Positions 1-12,634 are shown, numbered from the stretch's first letter. The stretch: DNA of 64,000 nt from Ceratotherium simum simum (GCF_000283155.1 NW_004454177.1:4253468-4317467); one strand, 5' to 3'. A program made the numbers and translations. Notes: generated from the letters alone by a model not told the origin.

Positions 1-965
1 CTCACTCCCCTGGCCACAACGATGCCAAGTCAGCATCTCCTTAATGGCATGCCCTGGACAGATGTGCTCCATAGCTGGTTGGCCCTGCAGATGTTCAGCA
101 GCTGGAGGAGTCCCCACCAGGCATGGGAAGCATCCTGCTGCCTTCCTTGCCAGGACCAAGCTGAGCCTGTGCTCCTGGAGCCAGTGGTAGGAGAAACACT
201 CCAGTTCTCCCCGCCTGTCTCTGTGATGCCCTGCAGGCATCACATCCTCCCACCTGGAAGGTGGGTACCCACACCCAGGGTGTGCAGACTAGAGCACCCC
301 AAGGCTGGCATATGGCAGAGCCACGTACGTCACCATGGTGTGGGTTGGCGGAGCATCTCGTGTTTCCTCAACACCTCAGAAGGCGGGATGAGAATCTGCC
401 GTCTGACAGCCTCAGGCCTCACAGCCTGCTGCAGGCTCAGTCGCACACCTCGCACTGCAGATGGCTGGGCGGAGTCAGGGGGAGCGGGCGATATGCTCTC
501 TCGCTGCTGCCGCTGCTGCTCAGCCTGGAGATCCAGCGACGCCCGCCTCTCTAAGCAGCAGGACAAGAGTGGAGTCTGGCCTGCTGGGCAGTGGCAGGCT
601 TGGCCACTGCCCTCTCTGAGTCTGGGGAAGCTCTCTGCTGAGGGCTCAAAGCCCCCCAAAAGCTACTGTCTCTGGGGGACCAAGAGAGGGGCTGGTTGGG
701 CCTCAGTAGAGGGTAGAAAGAAGAAAACTATATGAAGAAGAGGAGCAAGAAGATCTGGGTCTCACCAGAAACAGCCAAGGGAACAGTGACTTCTCCCAAG
801 AGGCAGGAGGAACCTCCACACTCCAAGCTAAGGATGCATTCAGAGCTGAAAGAGGGGGGACCCCAGGAGGGGCAGGGCAACACAAAGGAATGGGAAGGAG
901 AGAGTGGGAAATGGGGGTGGTAACACTGGCCCCCCTCTTTTCTACAGCCACATATCAACTACATG
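1..965. other. Intergenic DNA, no gene recognised
   Basis: Moderately G+C-rich, with a 237-codon stop-free stretch at 22-735 (+) and a 109-codon one on the other strand. Neither translation shows a domain, signal peptide or repeat I recognise, and no splice or promoter context supports them. The stretch contains no clear transposon. Confidence 0.6.
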
Positions 966-1115
966 CACTCTTAGTTTTGTCTCATTATTGCCCCACTCCT
1001 AGGAGGAACGAATTACTATCTCTGCTTGATAGATGGGAAAACTGAGGCTCAGACAAGTTGAGTGACTTGGCCACCATCACACAGCTAGCACTGAGACCCA
1101 GAAGGAAACCCCATT
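966..1115 (-). repeat. MIR SINE fragment
   Basis: Matches the reverse complement of the MIR core: a GATGGGAAAACTGAGGCTCAG block followed by GACTTGGCCACCATCACACAGCTAG. Confidence 0.75.
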
Positions 1116-2744
1116 CCTAATTTGGGCTTGAAATCATCAATGCCCCATAGACCAGACCATGAATTCACGCCATGTATTCCCCAAGAGCCCTGAACAGCAA
1201 CTGCCCACAGCCCAGGCTCACAGACAGCGGGGTAGGCAGTCTCATGTGGTTTCTGTGGGTTAAGAATTGCCCTTTCTCTGCAGTGAAATGCCCTGGAGAG
1301 TGACAGCCCCTTTGGCCATAGCCCTCAGTGTGAAGGCATCTTGAACAGTCTATAGGTCTAAGACAGCAGGAGGGGATCCTGTGCCAGTTCTGGGAGGGGC
1401 CCCCAAATAAATTTCATCAATGTATCATCTTGTTCAGAACAACACAATGGGAAAATCCAGCTGTGTGGACTGAAGTCTCCTCCCCCGAGAACCTCAGTGT
1501 CTTCACCTACAAAGTGAGGGGACCAGATTAGGAGATCCCTGAGGCCCCTCCCAGCTCTGACTCTATGATTCTAGACAGGAAGAACCACTAGTCAGTGACT
1601 CCATCCCCAACCTCTCCCTCCGGCCTTCTCTGTCTCCGGCTCCATCCTTCCATCTGAGCATCTTTCAGGGTCTGCCTGTGAGACTCTGCCTCCCTCTCTG
1701 TATATTTCTCAAAGTCTCTCTCAGTCTTCCCCTCTATATCCTTGCTTGTGTCTGCCTCTGTCCAATTGAGAGACTGTCCAACTGAGGGTCCTGTGTAGGG
1801 TAACCCTCTATGGACTTGGAGAAGGGAGCACCCACAGTTCTGAAACGCTGGCTAATAACAAATCATCAGCTCAGTAGAGAGGATAAAGCGAGTCACTGGT
1901 GCTGTGCAGACACAGTGATAGAGAGAAGGGAGAAGGGACCTGCCTGCTGCCCTCAGGGAGCTCAGTTTTCAATGGTGAAGACAAGATCTATCCAGAAAGT
2001 GAAGAAGCTCAGACTGGCATCAGGCCCAGAGACAAGGCCCAGCAGCTGGGAAGAGGAAGGGCAGACAAGGAGACGGGGGCAGGGGCACCTGCCATAAAGA
2101 CCTGGAGGGGAGCAGGCATGCTCACAGGAACATTCTGAGGGCCAGCCAACCTTGGAACAAGATCCAGGAGTGATGCACAGCCTTCTGGCAAAGGAAAGAT
2201 TCAGACCACCGAGGCCAAAGGGAAGGTGCAAGAGCCAGGTCTGTTTCTCAGCATCACACCATCCCAAGGGCCTCTCCCTCTCGGAGACCACGGTGAGCAT
2301 GGTAGGATCAGATGCTGCTGAGCAGCAAGACACCATCCATGTGGCCAACATGAGGACCCCAACCCTGAAAAGACCTGGATGTCCCACAGTAGCAGATAGA
2401 GGGGAAACAGAAAATTCTGTTCTTGGAGTCAAAGTCTGGCTCCACAAATACAGGATGGGGTAGAACGCATTTCTCAGCAGCTCGTGGAAAACAGACTCCG
2501 AGTTTAACCGAAAACCAGCTTGAGATGAGATAAGAACATGACGAGGCCATTGACATGTCTAAACATAGGTATCTTGGGCCAGCTGCATGAACAGAACAGT
2601 GGCCAGGAGGAGGGCGATCAAGAGCTAGTGCTCCTGAAGTTCTGTGCTCAGTCCTGGGTCTCCTGCGGTGAAGGGACAGTGACAACCAAGGCGCCTCCAG
2701 GAGGACAATCAGAGCAGGGGCAGGGGGTGGGGAGCGGTGAAGCT
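1116..2744. other. Intergenic DNA with a weak MIR-like tail
   Basis: At 1,490-1,575 there is a degraded plus-strand MIR-like segment (CCTCAGTGTCTTCACCTAC, then CCAGCTCTGACTCTATGATTCT). The rest shows no recognised gene. Short overlapping frames on both strands at 1.8-2.7 kb have no family resemblance. Confidence 0.5.
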
Positions 2745-3025
2745 ATGTCATGTATTTAATTTTACAAGTGCTCCTTGAACGCTGTATCCCCAGCACTTTC
2801 AAGTCCTTAGCACAACTATTAACTCCTTGTATCCTCATGATGGTCCTGTGAGGGGGCACTCTTATCAGCCCACCTGCCTGTGGGGAGGAGAACACTGAAG
2901 CACAGAGAGCTTAATTAACTCACTCAAGGTCATCCCCCAGGGAGGTTGTGCAGTCAGGACTCAGCCCCAGGAGATCTGGCTCCAGTGTCCATGCCCCTAA
3001 CCCCTACACTCCCCTGCCTCCCTCT
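2745..3025 (-). repeat. MIR SINE, near full length but diverged
   Basis: Reverse-complement MIR: the 3' part at 2,760-2,850 (CTTGTATCCTCATGATGGTCC) and the tRNA-related part at 2,890-3,020 (GAACACTGAAGCACAGAGAG, then CTCAAGGTCATC). Confidence 0.7.
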
Positions 3026-3284
3026 ATGAAGAGCTGTGAAGGAACTGGGGTCTCTAGCCTAGGACAGGAGGAGACTCAAGAGCAGCAGGCAGCATGCGGG
3101 ATGGGTGCTGGGTGACCCGAGACAGCAGCCTGGGGTGTCAGGAAATGTTAAGGGGGCAGAACCCAACTCTGTACAAGGAAGGGAGGGTCCTCACTCGTCT
3201 CCACTCTGTGCTGTCTCCAGGCTCCCATGCTCTCCCACTGTCCAAGTCCTCTAGGGCACTTGTGCCAGCTCCTAATTTTTCTAG

Positions 3285-3405
3285 AGATTTCCTATGTATC
3301 TGTTTTGTCTCCCCAGTTGAACTGCATATACTCTTTGAGGCCAGAGACTGCGCGTTATGTCTCTTCAGACCCTCGCATTGTCTCCTTCCACTCTAGGTAC
3401 TTGAT
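3285..3405 (+). repeat. L2 3'-end fragment
   Basis: Contains the L2 3' signature: TGTCTCCCCAGTTGAACTG followed by CTTTGAGGCCAGAGACTG. Confidence 0.6.
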
Positions 3406-3595
3406 GGAATCACAGAATCGCAAAGTGGGAAGTGACTACCTGAAGTTCTCCTGTTCAGCTTCTCACTCATGCAGAATCCCCCTTTGTGTCAGCCCAGCTG
3501 CAAGAGTGCATTAGCCTTGGTCACCTCCAGTAATGGGGAGCTCAGTACCACTCAAGGCACCTATTCCAGCAGTGGGTGGGCAATTCCATTAGAAT
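3406..3595 (+). repeat. Ancient L3/CR1-like fragment
   Basis: AATCACAGAATCGCAAAGTG leads to CACCTCCAGTAATGGGGAGC and then CTATTCCAGCAGTGGG. The same order of blocks recurs at 42,955 and 62,050, so the three are copies of one old dispersed family. The family name is my best recollection. Confidence 0.45.
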
Positions 3596-3774
3596 GAGAG
3601 CTTCTCAATATTCTAGGACAGCTTGTTAGGGGGGGTAGTGTGGGAGGAGGGAAAGGTGACACAAAGCAGAATGTAGGGCCATATAGGCTGAAATTTTTAA
3701 TGCAAAAAGAAATATAGCACCTTCTATTTGTGGGAAACCTGAGATAGCAAGTTAGAGCCTTCTGGTGCTATAGA

Positions 3775-3905
3775 GAGGAAGCAGAAATGATCCCCCCTCC
3801 TTTTACAGGAGCAGGTGACAGAAGCACAGAGGACCAGTCCCAGCTGATAGTTACAGAGTGAAGAACAGAAGAGATGGAGCAGGAACCCAAAATTCCGGCT
3901 CCCAG
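3775..3905 (-). repeat. MIR SINE fragment
   Basis: CTCCTTTTACAGGAGCAGG followed by GAAGCACAGAGGACCAG fits a diverged reverse-complement MIR core. Confidence 0.5.
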
Positions 3906-4084
3906 GGGCTTTCTAACCTGTTGACACCCAGCAAAGAGGCCTGGGATGGCACTTTATGCCACATGCACTCAGATGGCCTGTTCTCAGCACCAAAAGCTGT
4001 TCAAACACGCTGTCCACCCTACCTGGCTCTGCTGAGCACTGGAAATGCAAATATTGTGAAATGAAATGTGCTCAAAGTATAAAA

Positions 4085-4203
4085 TACACCATAGATTTTG
4101 AAAAGAAGAATGTAAAATATCTTAATAATTTTTTAATATTGAATACATGTTGAAATGATACTATTGAGTTACATAAAATATATTATTAAATTTAAAAAAA
4201 AAC
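4085..4203. repeat. AT-rich low-complexity DNA
   Basis: Nearly all A and T, ending in an A run just after 4,190. No element is assigned. Confidence 0.6.
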
Positions 4204-4599
4204 TGTTTAAACTATGGCATCCCAACATGGAAGTAAGACACACATACATAAAATGTGAAGTGTTTGAGTTGTTGTGTTAAGGGGTCGAGAGAGCCAGTGA
4301 CCCAGGAGTTTAGGAGGAGAAAGCAGTGTGAGGGAAGGGCCAGGGAGGGCTGAGGTGGTGGCCTTGGGAAAAGCCTTGAGGGATAGGTCAGAGGTGGGCA
4401 AATATCAAGAGGAAGAGGCACACGTGGTGAGGGGAAGCAGGGTGCACTGCGGGGGCTGGCATGGTAGGGGAAGGATGTTGCTGGTGAGGGCAGGGGAAAA
4501 TGAACCAGGGCAGGAAGATACCTCCCAACAGAAGACCCTTCAAGGTCCTATCTTTGTTCCCCCGTCAAGCTCCCAATCCAGACTTCACTGTCTGTGGCC

Positions 4600-4770
4600 T
4601 CTTTCCTCAAAATTCAGTCAAGAATTAGTCACTGAAGATTGCCTACCATGTGCCAGGCACTCTGTTAGGTGTAGGGAGCATAGCAGTGAACAAGATCTAC
4701 TGGGTTCCTGTCCTCGAGGAGCTGACAGTTGGGTAGTCAAACAGGCAGAATGTGACAATGCTTGTTCACT
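4600..4770 (+). repeat. L2 fragment
   Basis: Typical L2 block: CATGTGCCAGGCACTCTGTT, then CATAGCAGTGAACAAGATC, then CTCGAGGAGCTGACAGT. Confidence 0.75.
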
Positions 4771-5894
4771 GACTTCCTCAAACCCAGTTCCAGCAACTGC
4801 AGCCCTGGTGGCATGTCCACGAGCAGCACCCCCTCCTCACCCCACCAAGGAACAGCCTAACGCCAGGATTCCCTTGCATTTGCTGATGAGTCCTAGGCAG
4901 TCAAGCCTTCTGAGAGTCCAGTTATGAAAGCCCAGTCAACCCAGAAGCCTGGGGGCCCAGGTCTGGATCTACTGGAAACTCTGAGCATTGGCACCATGAC
5001 CACTAGACTCGCAGGCCTGGTGGGGCACCAAAGGGAAAGAGGGGTCTTCCTGCCTTCACAGGCCTGTCATGAACCCTGTCCAAGGTTCTGAATTCACTGA
5101 GCTGCCTGGCTTCTCCAAAGGGGGAAAGTACTGCTTGACTCTACTCCCCAACCAAACACTGAAGAAAATGGGGCCCATGGAGTTTAGCTCGCATTCTCAG
5201 ATATGCCAGACCTGAGCTCCCAGTCCTGTCTCTCCTTCCCTCAGCCAAGTTCCCTGAAGGACCAAGCTGCAGAGAGCAGGAAGATGGGGGCTGAGGCCAG
5301 CCCTGTCCTCGAACCTCCCAGCCTGGCCCAGAGGAAGCCAACAGAGGCAGGAAAAGTGCCCCTTGGCCTTCGTGAGTTGGACTCTGTCACCCATTTACAT
5401 GACTCCTTGGGTATCCCAGAAACTTAAGGGGAGGGGAAGACCCACCGTCATATCCCACAAATCAGAAATCGGGCCTGGTGTTCTGCGTGCATATTAGTAC
5501 TACAGCCTTACACAGTCTGCAGCCCTCTGCCACCCCCACCCCCACATACATACACATATGGACACAATGAAAAGGATGAGGGAAACAGTCCATTGTATGG
5601 AGGCTGCCCCAGTGTAAGAGGCTCTGTCACATCCCAGGCCCTGTCAGTAGGCCATTCTAGTCACTGTGATGACAAAGCCCATCGCTCAAGGAGGAGCTGG
5701 GTGAAGCTGCTCAGAGGTGGCTGTTGGGAGAGGCCATCCTTCTACCTTAAATCTCTTCATCGAAGACCTTTACTCTTCTTTACCCTTTACCCTGAAGCTC
5801 TAAACCTCTCAGGGACCTTGAACTTCCTCCCTCCCTGCTTCCAGAGAACTAAAAGTGCAGCAGGAGAAATGGAAGCTGGATATGACGACAAACT
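4771..5894. other. Intergenic DNA, nothing recognised
   Basis: No gene or repeat is clear. The longest frames (around 4.33-4.93 and 5.59-5.90 kb) show no domain. Confidence 0.5.
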
Positions 5895-6025
5895 CTAGAA
5901 TGGGAGTCAGGAGAGGCCAGCTTTGTGTGACCTTGAACAAGTCATTTTTCCTCTGGGCCTCCATCTCCCCCTTTCTAGGAAAGTGAATGATTGTGAAGGT
6001 CCCTGACAGCCTTGACATTGAAGGC
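5895..6025 (+). repeat. MIR SINE fragment
   Basis: TTGTGTGACCTTGAACAAGTC followed by CCTCTGGGCCTCCATCTCCC is the tRNA-related half of MIR. Confidence 0.65.
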
Positions 6026-6599
6026 TCCAGGGTTATGTGGGCTTGTCCTCTGGAGCCTGGCACGCTGACAACACGCATATCAGAGCCAACATGAGCAACA
6101 TATGTGCCAAAGGATGGCAAATGTGTCTGCGGGAAATCAGCCTAGCACTGCCCTCTGTGGAGACATGGAAAGAACACAGCCCTCCCCTGCATCCCAGGAC
6201 ACCCCGCAGTGTCTCCCTATGTACATTGTTAAATGAGAACAAATGAAAGAGCCTGGCACAGTGCCTGACCCATAGCAGCAACTCCAGAAGGGCCCAGTTC
6301 CCCTCCCTTCCCTTCTCATACCTTGAATGTTTATCTCTTTTCTTAGAGGATAGTGGAGACAAGGGAACTGGAGAAAGGGGGGGAAGAACAAGGTCAGGGA
6401 AGCTGGGAGAGTAAGAGGGACCACAGCTGCCATCATTAATCACCTTCCTTGGCAACCTGCATCTTGTGAATCAGCATCTGTGATACTGATAAAGGCTGCT
6501 GGAGGGAGGGAGGGAGGTGACACAGTCACAGGCAGGATGTGATTGCATGGGGGAGGAGGCCGGGTTGAGTCCTGCTTTCAGGGTTTAATCTCAGTTGGA

Positions 6600-6630
6600 T
6601 ACACACATACACACACACACATGCGCACAA
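6600..6630. repeat. (CA)n microsatellite
   Basis: An interrupted ACACAC tract, preceded by a short unique stretch at 6,400-6,590. Confidence 0.85.
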
Positions 6631-6929
6631 AAACATTGCCATTCTGCAGGCTGCAGAGCCCCCTCCTCCTGCTGCCACCCCATCTGTGCTCATGCTGCAG
6701 CCCCCTCTGTCTACTCCCCATGGCCAGGCAGGACAAGGAAGGCAGCTGCCATTTGATATTTTACACATTAAGAATTCTATGATGCCAGTCCCATGAGAGG
6801 GCCAGGGACTGTGTAATGAGCAAACTCGTGTAGTGGAAAGTGCATGAGATGGTCTAGGACACATCTGCCCTCTCCTAGCCCTCACGCAGGAACTGCTTGC
6901 TGAATGAGCGGGCATTGGTTTGTTCCCAC

Positions 6930-7085
6930 TAAACCTCGCTACCAACTAGCTGTGTGACCTCGCACAACTCACATCCCCTCTCTGGGCCTTGGTTCCATCA
7001 TCTGTGCAATGGCTGGGTTGGATTACAAGATCCCCAAAGCCCCCACTGACTCTGACAGTCTGTGATTCTCTGATTCTATAAGCTA
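6930..7085 (+). repeat. MIR SINE fragment
   Basis: CTAGCTGTGTGACCTCGCAC, then CTCTGGGCCTTGG, then a TGTGATTCTCTGATTCTATAAG tail. Confidence 0.75.
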
Positions 7086-7095
7086 CTTGCACGGC

Positions 7096-7107
7096 CCAGC
7101 AGATGGC
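7096..7107 (+). promoter_or_regulatory. Possible CTCF-type motif
   Basis: CCAGCAGATGGC fits the CTCF core CCASYAGRKGGC at every position. It lies 10 bp after a MIR. The next two bases (C, A) are off consensus. Confidence 0.35.
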
Positions 7108-7354
7108 CAACAGCGACAGTCATTGGTTAAGCTGGTTCCCACCAATTCCCTGTAAGAGATGAGCACATACAGCAAATGCTCTTTTTGGTTCCTATCCATG
7201 CAACAGTCACTGTTTATAATTAAAATTCTGAATTGTCAACTGTTTTCATTAAAAGCAAGGAAAGGGAGAGCAGAGCAGAACAGAATTGCAGGTGGGCTCT
7301 TTGCTACTCCTTTGTTCTGTACCCACCACGCCCTCTCATCTTTAAACATCCAAA

Positions 7355-7388
7355 CACCCCTCTCTCTCTCTCTGTCTCTCTCTCTTGC
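7355..7388. repeat. (TC)n microsatellite
   Basis: TCTCTC tract with one G interruption, just before the LTR-like element. Confidence 0.85.
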
Positions 7389-7402
7389 ATGAAGTTAAAT
7401 AT

Positions 7403-8024
7403 TGTGACAGGCAGAATTCTAAGCTGGCCCCAAGATTCCTTTCCTGCCTCCTCCTGTATACATGCTATATAACTCTCTTCCCTGCAGTGTGGGTGGGACT
7501 CATGAAGGTGATGGGGTGAGGTAATTAAGGTCTTAAATCAGTTGCTTTTGAGTTAATTACAAGGAAGATTATTGTGGGTGGGCCAGACTTAATCAGTGAA
7601 AACCCTTAAAAGAGAGACTAGCCCTTCCTGAGGAGAGAGAGCTTCTCCTGGTGACCTTAAAGAAGTAAGCTGCCACGTTGTGAGCGAGCCCATGAGAGCA
7701 CTACATGTCAAGAAACTGTGAGCAGCTTCTAAGAGCCAACAGAGGCCCTTGGATGACAGCGGGCAAGAGAATGGGACTTTAACCCTACAATGGCAAGGAA
7801 CTGAATTCTGCCAACAGCCACCCACGTGAGCTTGGAAGAAGATCTTACGCTCCAGAAAGGTACTCAGACCAGCCGACACCTAGATTACAGCTCTGTGAGC
7901 AAAGAGCCTAGCTACGCTGTGCTTGGAATTCTGACCCACAGAAACTGTGAGATGATAAAATATGTGTTGTTTTAATCAGGTAGGTTTGTGATCGTTTGTT
8001 ACCCAGCAATAGAAAATGAGTACA
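7403..8024 (+). mobile_element. Solo LTR-like element, MaLR/ERVL type
   Basis: Starts TGTGACAGGCAGAATTC and ends AGAAAATGAGTACA. Near the 3' end it has the pattern shared by these old LTRs: AAACTGTGAGATGATAAAATA, then TGTTGTTTTAATCAGG, then TTTGTTACCCAGCAATAG. No internal retroviral region is attached. At about 620 bp it is long for MLT1, so I leave the subfamily open. No clean 5-bp target duplication was found. Confidence 0.55.
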
Positions 8025-9380
8025 TATGTCTAACCAAATAAAACATCACACAATAGCACCACCTAATAGGATTTTGCCTGTATCCCACTCTGATGCCAAG
8101 CACAAGTGGCCTGCCTTCTCTGCTGTTTAGGAGGTGACCAAGACCCCTCCCTTGGACCCCAGTCGCTGAGACTAGGCCACAAAGACAAACAGCTACCCAA
8201 GGAGGTGCTGCCTTCTCCCATATGAAGACAATGACATCTGCCCAGCCCAGTGCCAACACAGGATGGTAGAGACCACCCCAGGGGACAAGTGCCCTTCTAT
8301 TTCTCCCAGCCAATCTGATAATGGCATGCAAATGACTCTATTTGCTTCCAGGCCAATTGACAGCCAAGCCATGCGTTATGTAAATTGCCTCCAGGAGGGG
8401 GCCCACTCCCACCTCCCATAACAGAGCACCTTGGCACCCAGTGCAGACGCCTGCCCTCTGCCCTTCCTCCTTCTGTGTTCTTTCTGCTGCCCCCATCTCT
8501 GCCTGCCCCATGGGGCACCTGCCCTCACTGCATCTGCCTGCCACTTCTGCCTTACTACAGTGGGAGCCTCATCCAATATGACACCAGAGGGCGGGGGCAC
8601 AGGGACCCCAAATGGGGCTTTGGAATATGCCATACCAAGGCCCAGGGGATGAGGGTGGAGCACAGGCCCTATCCCCCTTGTCCAAGCACACCCTCAACCC
8701 CCTCTCATCTCCACTACATATACCCCACTCCTTCCCTGATCTGCACAGGTTGAGTGTGAGCGGGGAGGATTTCCAGAGATGAGCAAACCCTATGGTGCAG
8801 TCCTAGGGCCTAGAGTCCCTTCATCCATCCCATGCCCCTCTCTGGATATGCCAGAGGGCAGCTGTCTCCAAGCCCCTGAGCAGAGGCATCTGCTAATTAA
8901 GCCTTTTCCTAGTAAGTAACCCAGGACTTCTCTGTTTCCCTGTCTTCCTTCCCTCACATCCTAGTCCCCACATCCCCATGGAGCCAGGCAAAAAGTGAGG
9001 AATGGGGCTTGATGAGGCAGTGAGTTTTCTGAGGCCTTAACCAAGGAGAGCTTGAAAGACTTCTATGGTTTATCCTTTTATTAAAAGCAGAGAAATAGCA
9101 CTGGCCCTATCTCTGGACACTTGAGAAACAACAGGAGTTGAGGGGAAAGGAATTGGCTCATAAGCCATTGGCCCTGAGAAAGGACTTGCTGGGATGGATT
9201 TAGTGCCCTTGGGGCTTGTTTGTACAAATCTACAAATGCCCCATCCTCCGAGGCTGGGGTCCTGAACAGTCAGAATTCATAACCATCAACCCTAGTGCTT
9301 CTAGGTCCAGCCACACTAAGTGTCTCCTCCTCTGAACAGAGCAGACCTTTCACTTCCCTGCATTTGCACAGGCTGGGCAG
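8025..9380. other. Intergenic DNA
   Basis: No gene recognised. It contains a CTCF-type motif at 8,581-8,594 and CA/CT-rich stretches around 8.4-8.7 kb whose open frames (up to 122 codons) look like composition effects. Confidence 0.5.
8581..8594 (+). promoter_or_regulatory. Possible CTCF-type motif
   Basis: ACACCAGAGGGCGG matches CCASYAGRKGGCRS at 13 of 14 positions. It is in non-repetitive DNA. Confidence 0.4.
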
Positions 9381-9384
9381 AGCC

Positions 9385-9520
9385 TCTCAGAGTGTGGTCT
9401 CTCAGTGATGCACACCATAACCACCCGATGAGCTTGTTAAAGACGCAGATCCCTGGCCACTTAAGTTCTCCAGGTGAGTCTCACGCAGACTGAAGTTTGA
9501 GACCCACTGTCTAGTTCTCT
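9385..9520 (+). mobile_element. MER5A-like hAT MITE remnant
   Basis: Shares its block order with the better copy at 23,404: a GTGTGGTCTCTCAGTGATGC start, GAGCTTGTTAAAGACGCAG, and TTTGAGACCCACTG at the end. The central part is deleted. Confidence 0.6.
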
Positions 9521-9584
9521 GCAGGCATTACTCTTATACTTTGCTACCAAGTAAATACTTAGAGAGGAAACCATGTAGGAGCAA

Positions 9585-9710
9585 GGTCATATGTTTGATC
9601 CACCTAGTAAGTTATGTGGTACTTACTGGGCAATTTACTTAATCTCTCCAAGCGTCAGTTCACAGGTATAAAATGGGAATATCCATGTTGCAATGTTCTT
9701 ATAAAGTAAC
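9585..9710 (+). repeat. MIR SINE fragment
   Basis: CTGGGCAATTTACTTAATCTC, then CACAGGTATAAAATGGGAATA, then CTTATAAAGTAAC. Confidence 0.6.
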
Positions 9711-9714
9711 ATAT

Positions 9715-9905
9715 ATTCATTCCACAGTTATTAATGGAGCGCATACCCTGTGCCAGGTACAAAGACAAAATGACAGTCTCTGTCCTCCTGGAGCTCAGTC
9801 TTGTAGGGAAGAAACATAAACAAAATAAACAAAAAAAATCAGGAAATAAACAAGAATTTTTCAGGTAGTGTAAAGGGCTGCACAAAGAATTAAAAATAGA
9901 GTGAT
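9715..9905 (+). repeat. L2, 5' piece (split by an L1)
   Basis: Reads as L2: CCCTGTGCCAGGTACAAAG, CTCCTGGAGCTCAGTCTTG, AAACATAAACAAAATAAAC, AGTGTAAAGGGCTGC. The continuation resumes at 14,396. Confidence 0.75.
9892..9905. repeat. Target-site duplication of the L1, left copy
   Basis: AAAAATAGAGTGAT, paired with AAAGATACAGTGAT at 14,396-14,409 (12 of 14 identical). Both lie in L2 sequence. Confidence 0.65.
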
Positions 9906-12618
9906 GGAAAACTACCAAACCTCATTCAAGAAGAAATAGATAAACTGAATTGCCCTATATGTATTAAAGAAATTGAAATTGTTAAAAATCTTCCCATAAA
10001 GAAAACTTTAGGCCCCGATGGCTTCACCAGTGAATTCTACCAAACATTTGCAGAAGAAATAACATCAAATCTATACAAATTATTCCAGGAAATTAAAAAA
10101 GAGGTACTGCTTCAAAACTCATTTTATGAGGTCAGCATTACTCTGATACCAAAACCAGACAAAGACATTATAAGAAAACTACAGACCAATATCCCTCATG
10201 AAGATAGATGCAAAAATTCAGAAAATTTCAGCAAATTCAACAATATAGTAAAAGGATAACACATCACAACCAAGTGGAGGGTATCTCAGGAATACAAGGT
10301 TGGTTTAAAATTCAAAAATCAATCAGTGAAACTAACCATATTAACAGACTACAAAAGACGAACCATAAGGTCATCTCAATAGATGCATAAAAATCATTTG
10401 ATGAAAATCCAACATCCATTCTTGATAAAAACTCTCAGCAAACTAAAAATAGAAAGAAACTTCCTTAAACTGATAAAGAGAATCTATTAAAAAAATACAG
10501 TTAACACATTTAATGCTGAAAGACTGATTGCTTTCCCTCTAAGATCTCTTCCCCCTAAGATGTCTACTCACATCGTTTCTGTTCAACATTGAACTGAAGG
10601 TTCTAGCCAGTGTAATAAGGCCAGAAAAAGAAATAAAAGGCATCCAGATTAGAAAGGAAGAAGTAAAATTATCTTTATTCACAGAAGGCATAATCATCTA
10701 TTCAGAAAATCCAACAGAATCTACACAAAAATTTGTTAGAACTAATCAATGAGTTCAGCAAGGTTGCAGGATACGAGCTCAATATAAAAAAAATTGTATT
10801 TCTATAGAACATCATCAATCAATTGGAAATTAAACTTAAAAAAAAACGCCTTTTATAATAGCATCATAAAATATGAAATATTTAGGGATAAATCTGACCA
10901 AAGATATGTAAAACTGGTGCATTGAAAATTACAAAGTATTGCCGATAGAAATTAAAGAAAACCTAAATAAGGCAGAGATATACCCTGTTAATAGATTGAA
11001 AGACTCAATATTGTTAAGATGTAAATTCTATCCAAACTGATTTATAAATTCAATGCAATGCCAATCAAAAATTGCAGGAGGCTTTTTTATAGAAATTGGC
11101 ATGCTAATTCCAAAATTTATGTGGAAACACAAAAGACCTAGAAGAACCAAAACAACTTTGAGAAAAAAGAACAAAGTCGAGGGGCTCTCACAACCTAACT
11201 TCAAGGCTTATTATAAAGCTAGAGTAACTAAGGTACTGTGGTATTGGCATCAAGACAGGCAAATAGACCCATGGAACATAGTAGAAAGACAAGAAATAGA
11301 TCCACTCATGTCTGGTCAATTGATGTTTTACAAAAGTGGAAAGGCAATTCAGTGGAGAAAGAACAGTCTTTCAACAAATGGTGATAGAACAATTGGATAG
11401 CATACACAAAGAAAAAAAAGAAAGAAAGAAAGAAAAAGAACTTCTATCCATAACTCATACCATATACTCAAAATGCAAAATTATTTTGTAAAATAAATGC
11501 AAAATACAAAAGTTAACTCAACATGGATCACAGATCTAAATGTAAAACCTAAGATTACACAACTCCTAGGAGAAAACCTTCATGACCATGAGTTAGGCAA
11601 AGATGTCTTAGATATAACATCATAATGCATGATCCACAAAAGAAGAAATTGATAGATTTGACTTCAGCAAAATTTATAACTTCTGTTCTTTGAAAGACAC
11701 TAAGAGAATGAAAAGACAAACCAGAGACTGGGAGAAAATATTTGCAAATCCCACATATCTGATAAAGGACTTGTATCCAGAATATAAAAAGTACATCCCA
11801 CAATTTAATAATAAGAAAACAAACAACACAATTTTAAAAGAGGGGTACAAAACATTTGTACTCCTCTACAAAACAGAAGGTTTACCAAAGAAGATCTACA
11901 AATGGCAAAGTAGCCCATGAAAAGATCCTTAACATTATTAATCACTAAGGAAATGCAAATTAAAACCACAATGAGAAACCACAACATAGCAATTAGAGTC
12001 ACTAAAAATCAAAAGACTGACCATGCCAATTTTTATCGAGGCTATGAAAGAACTGGAACTCTTGTACACTGCTGGTGGGAATGTAAAATGGTACAACCAC
12101 TTTGGAAAAGAGTTTGGACAGTTTCTTAAAAAGTTAAATCTGATCCAGCCCTTCCACTCCCAGTATTTACCAAAGAGAAACAACTTGTACATAAATGTCC
12201 ATGCAACTTTATTTATACAAGCCACCACTAGAAATAACCCAAATGCCCATCAACAGGTGACTAGATAAACAAATGGTCTATCTGTAGAACAGAATACTAC
12301 ACAGCAATATAAAGGAATAAACTATTGATACATGCAACATGGATAAATTTCTAAGTAATTGTGCTGAGTGAAAAAAGCCAGACTCTCCAAAAAAGAGTAC
12401 ATCCTATATAATTTCATTTATATGAAGTTCTAAAAATGCAAACCTATCTATAGTGACAGAAAGCAGATCAGTGGTGGCCAGGGGATGAGGTGAGAAGAGT
12501 GGGAGGAACAGGAGGGAGGGATAACAAAGGTGCACGAAGAAGCTTTTGAGGATGATGGATACGTTTATTATCTTGATCACAGTGATGCTTTCACAGGTGT
12601 ATATATGTGAAAATTTAA

Positions 12619-12634
12619 CCAAATGAGCATTTTA
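12619..12634. repeat. Target-site duplication of the LDHA retrocopy, left copy
   Basis: CCAAATGAGCATTTTA, next to the T run. It matches 14,330-14,345 at 15 of 16 bases. Confidence 0.85.

Noticed and set aside
22..735. 237-codon open frame at the window start
   Set aside because: No domain, no repeats of protein type, opposite-strand frames of similar size, and no promoter or splice context.
7403..8024. Intact endogenous retrovirus next to the LTR-like element
   Set aside because: No gag, pol or env wording follows; only a solo LTR-like unit is present.
9906..12634. Possibly active L1
   Set aside because: 5' truncated within ORF2 and full of stops; no ORF1.
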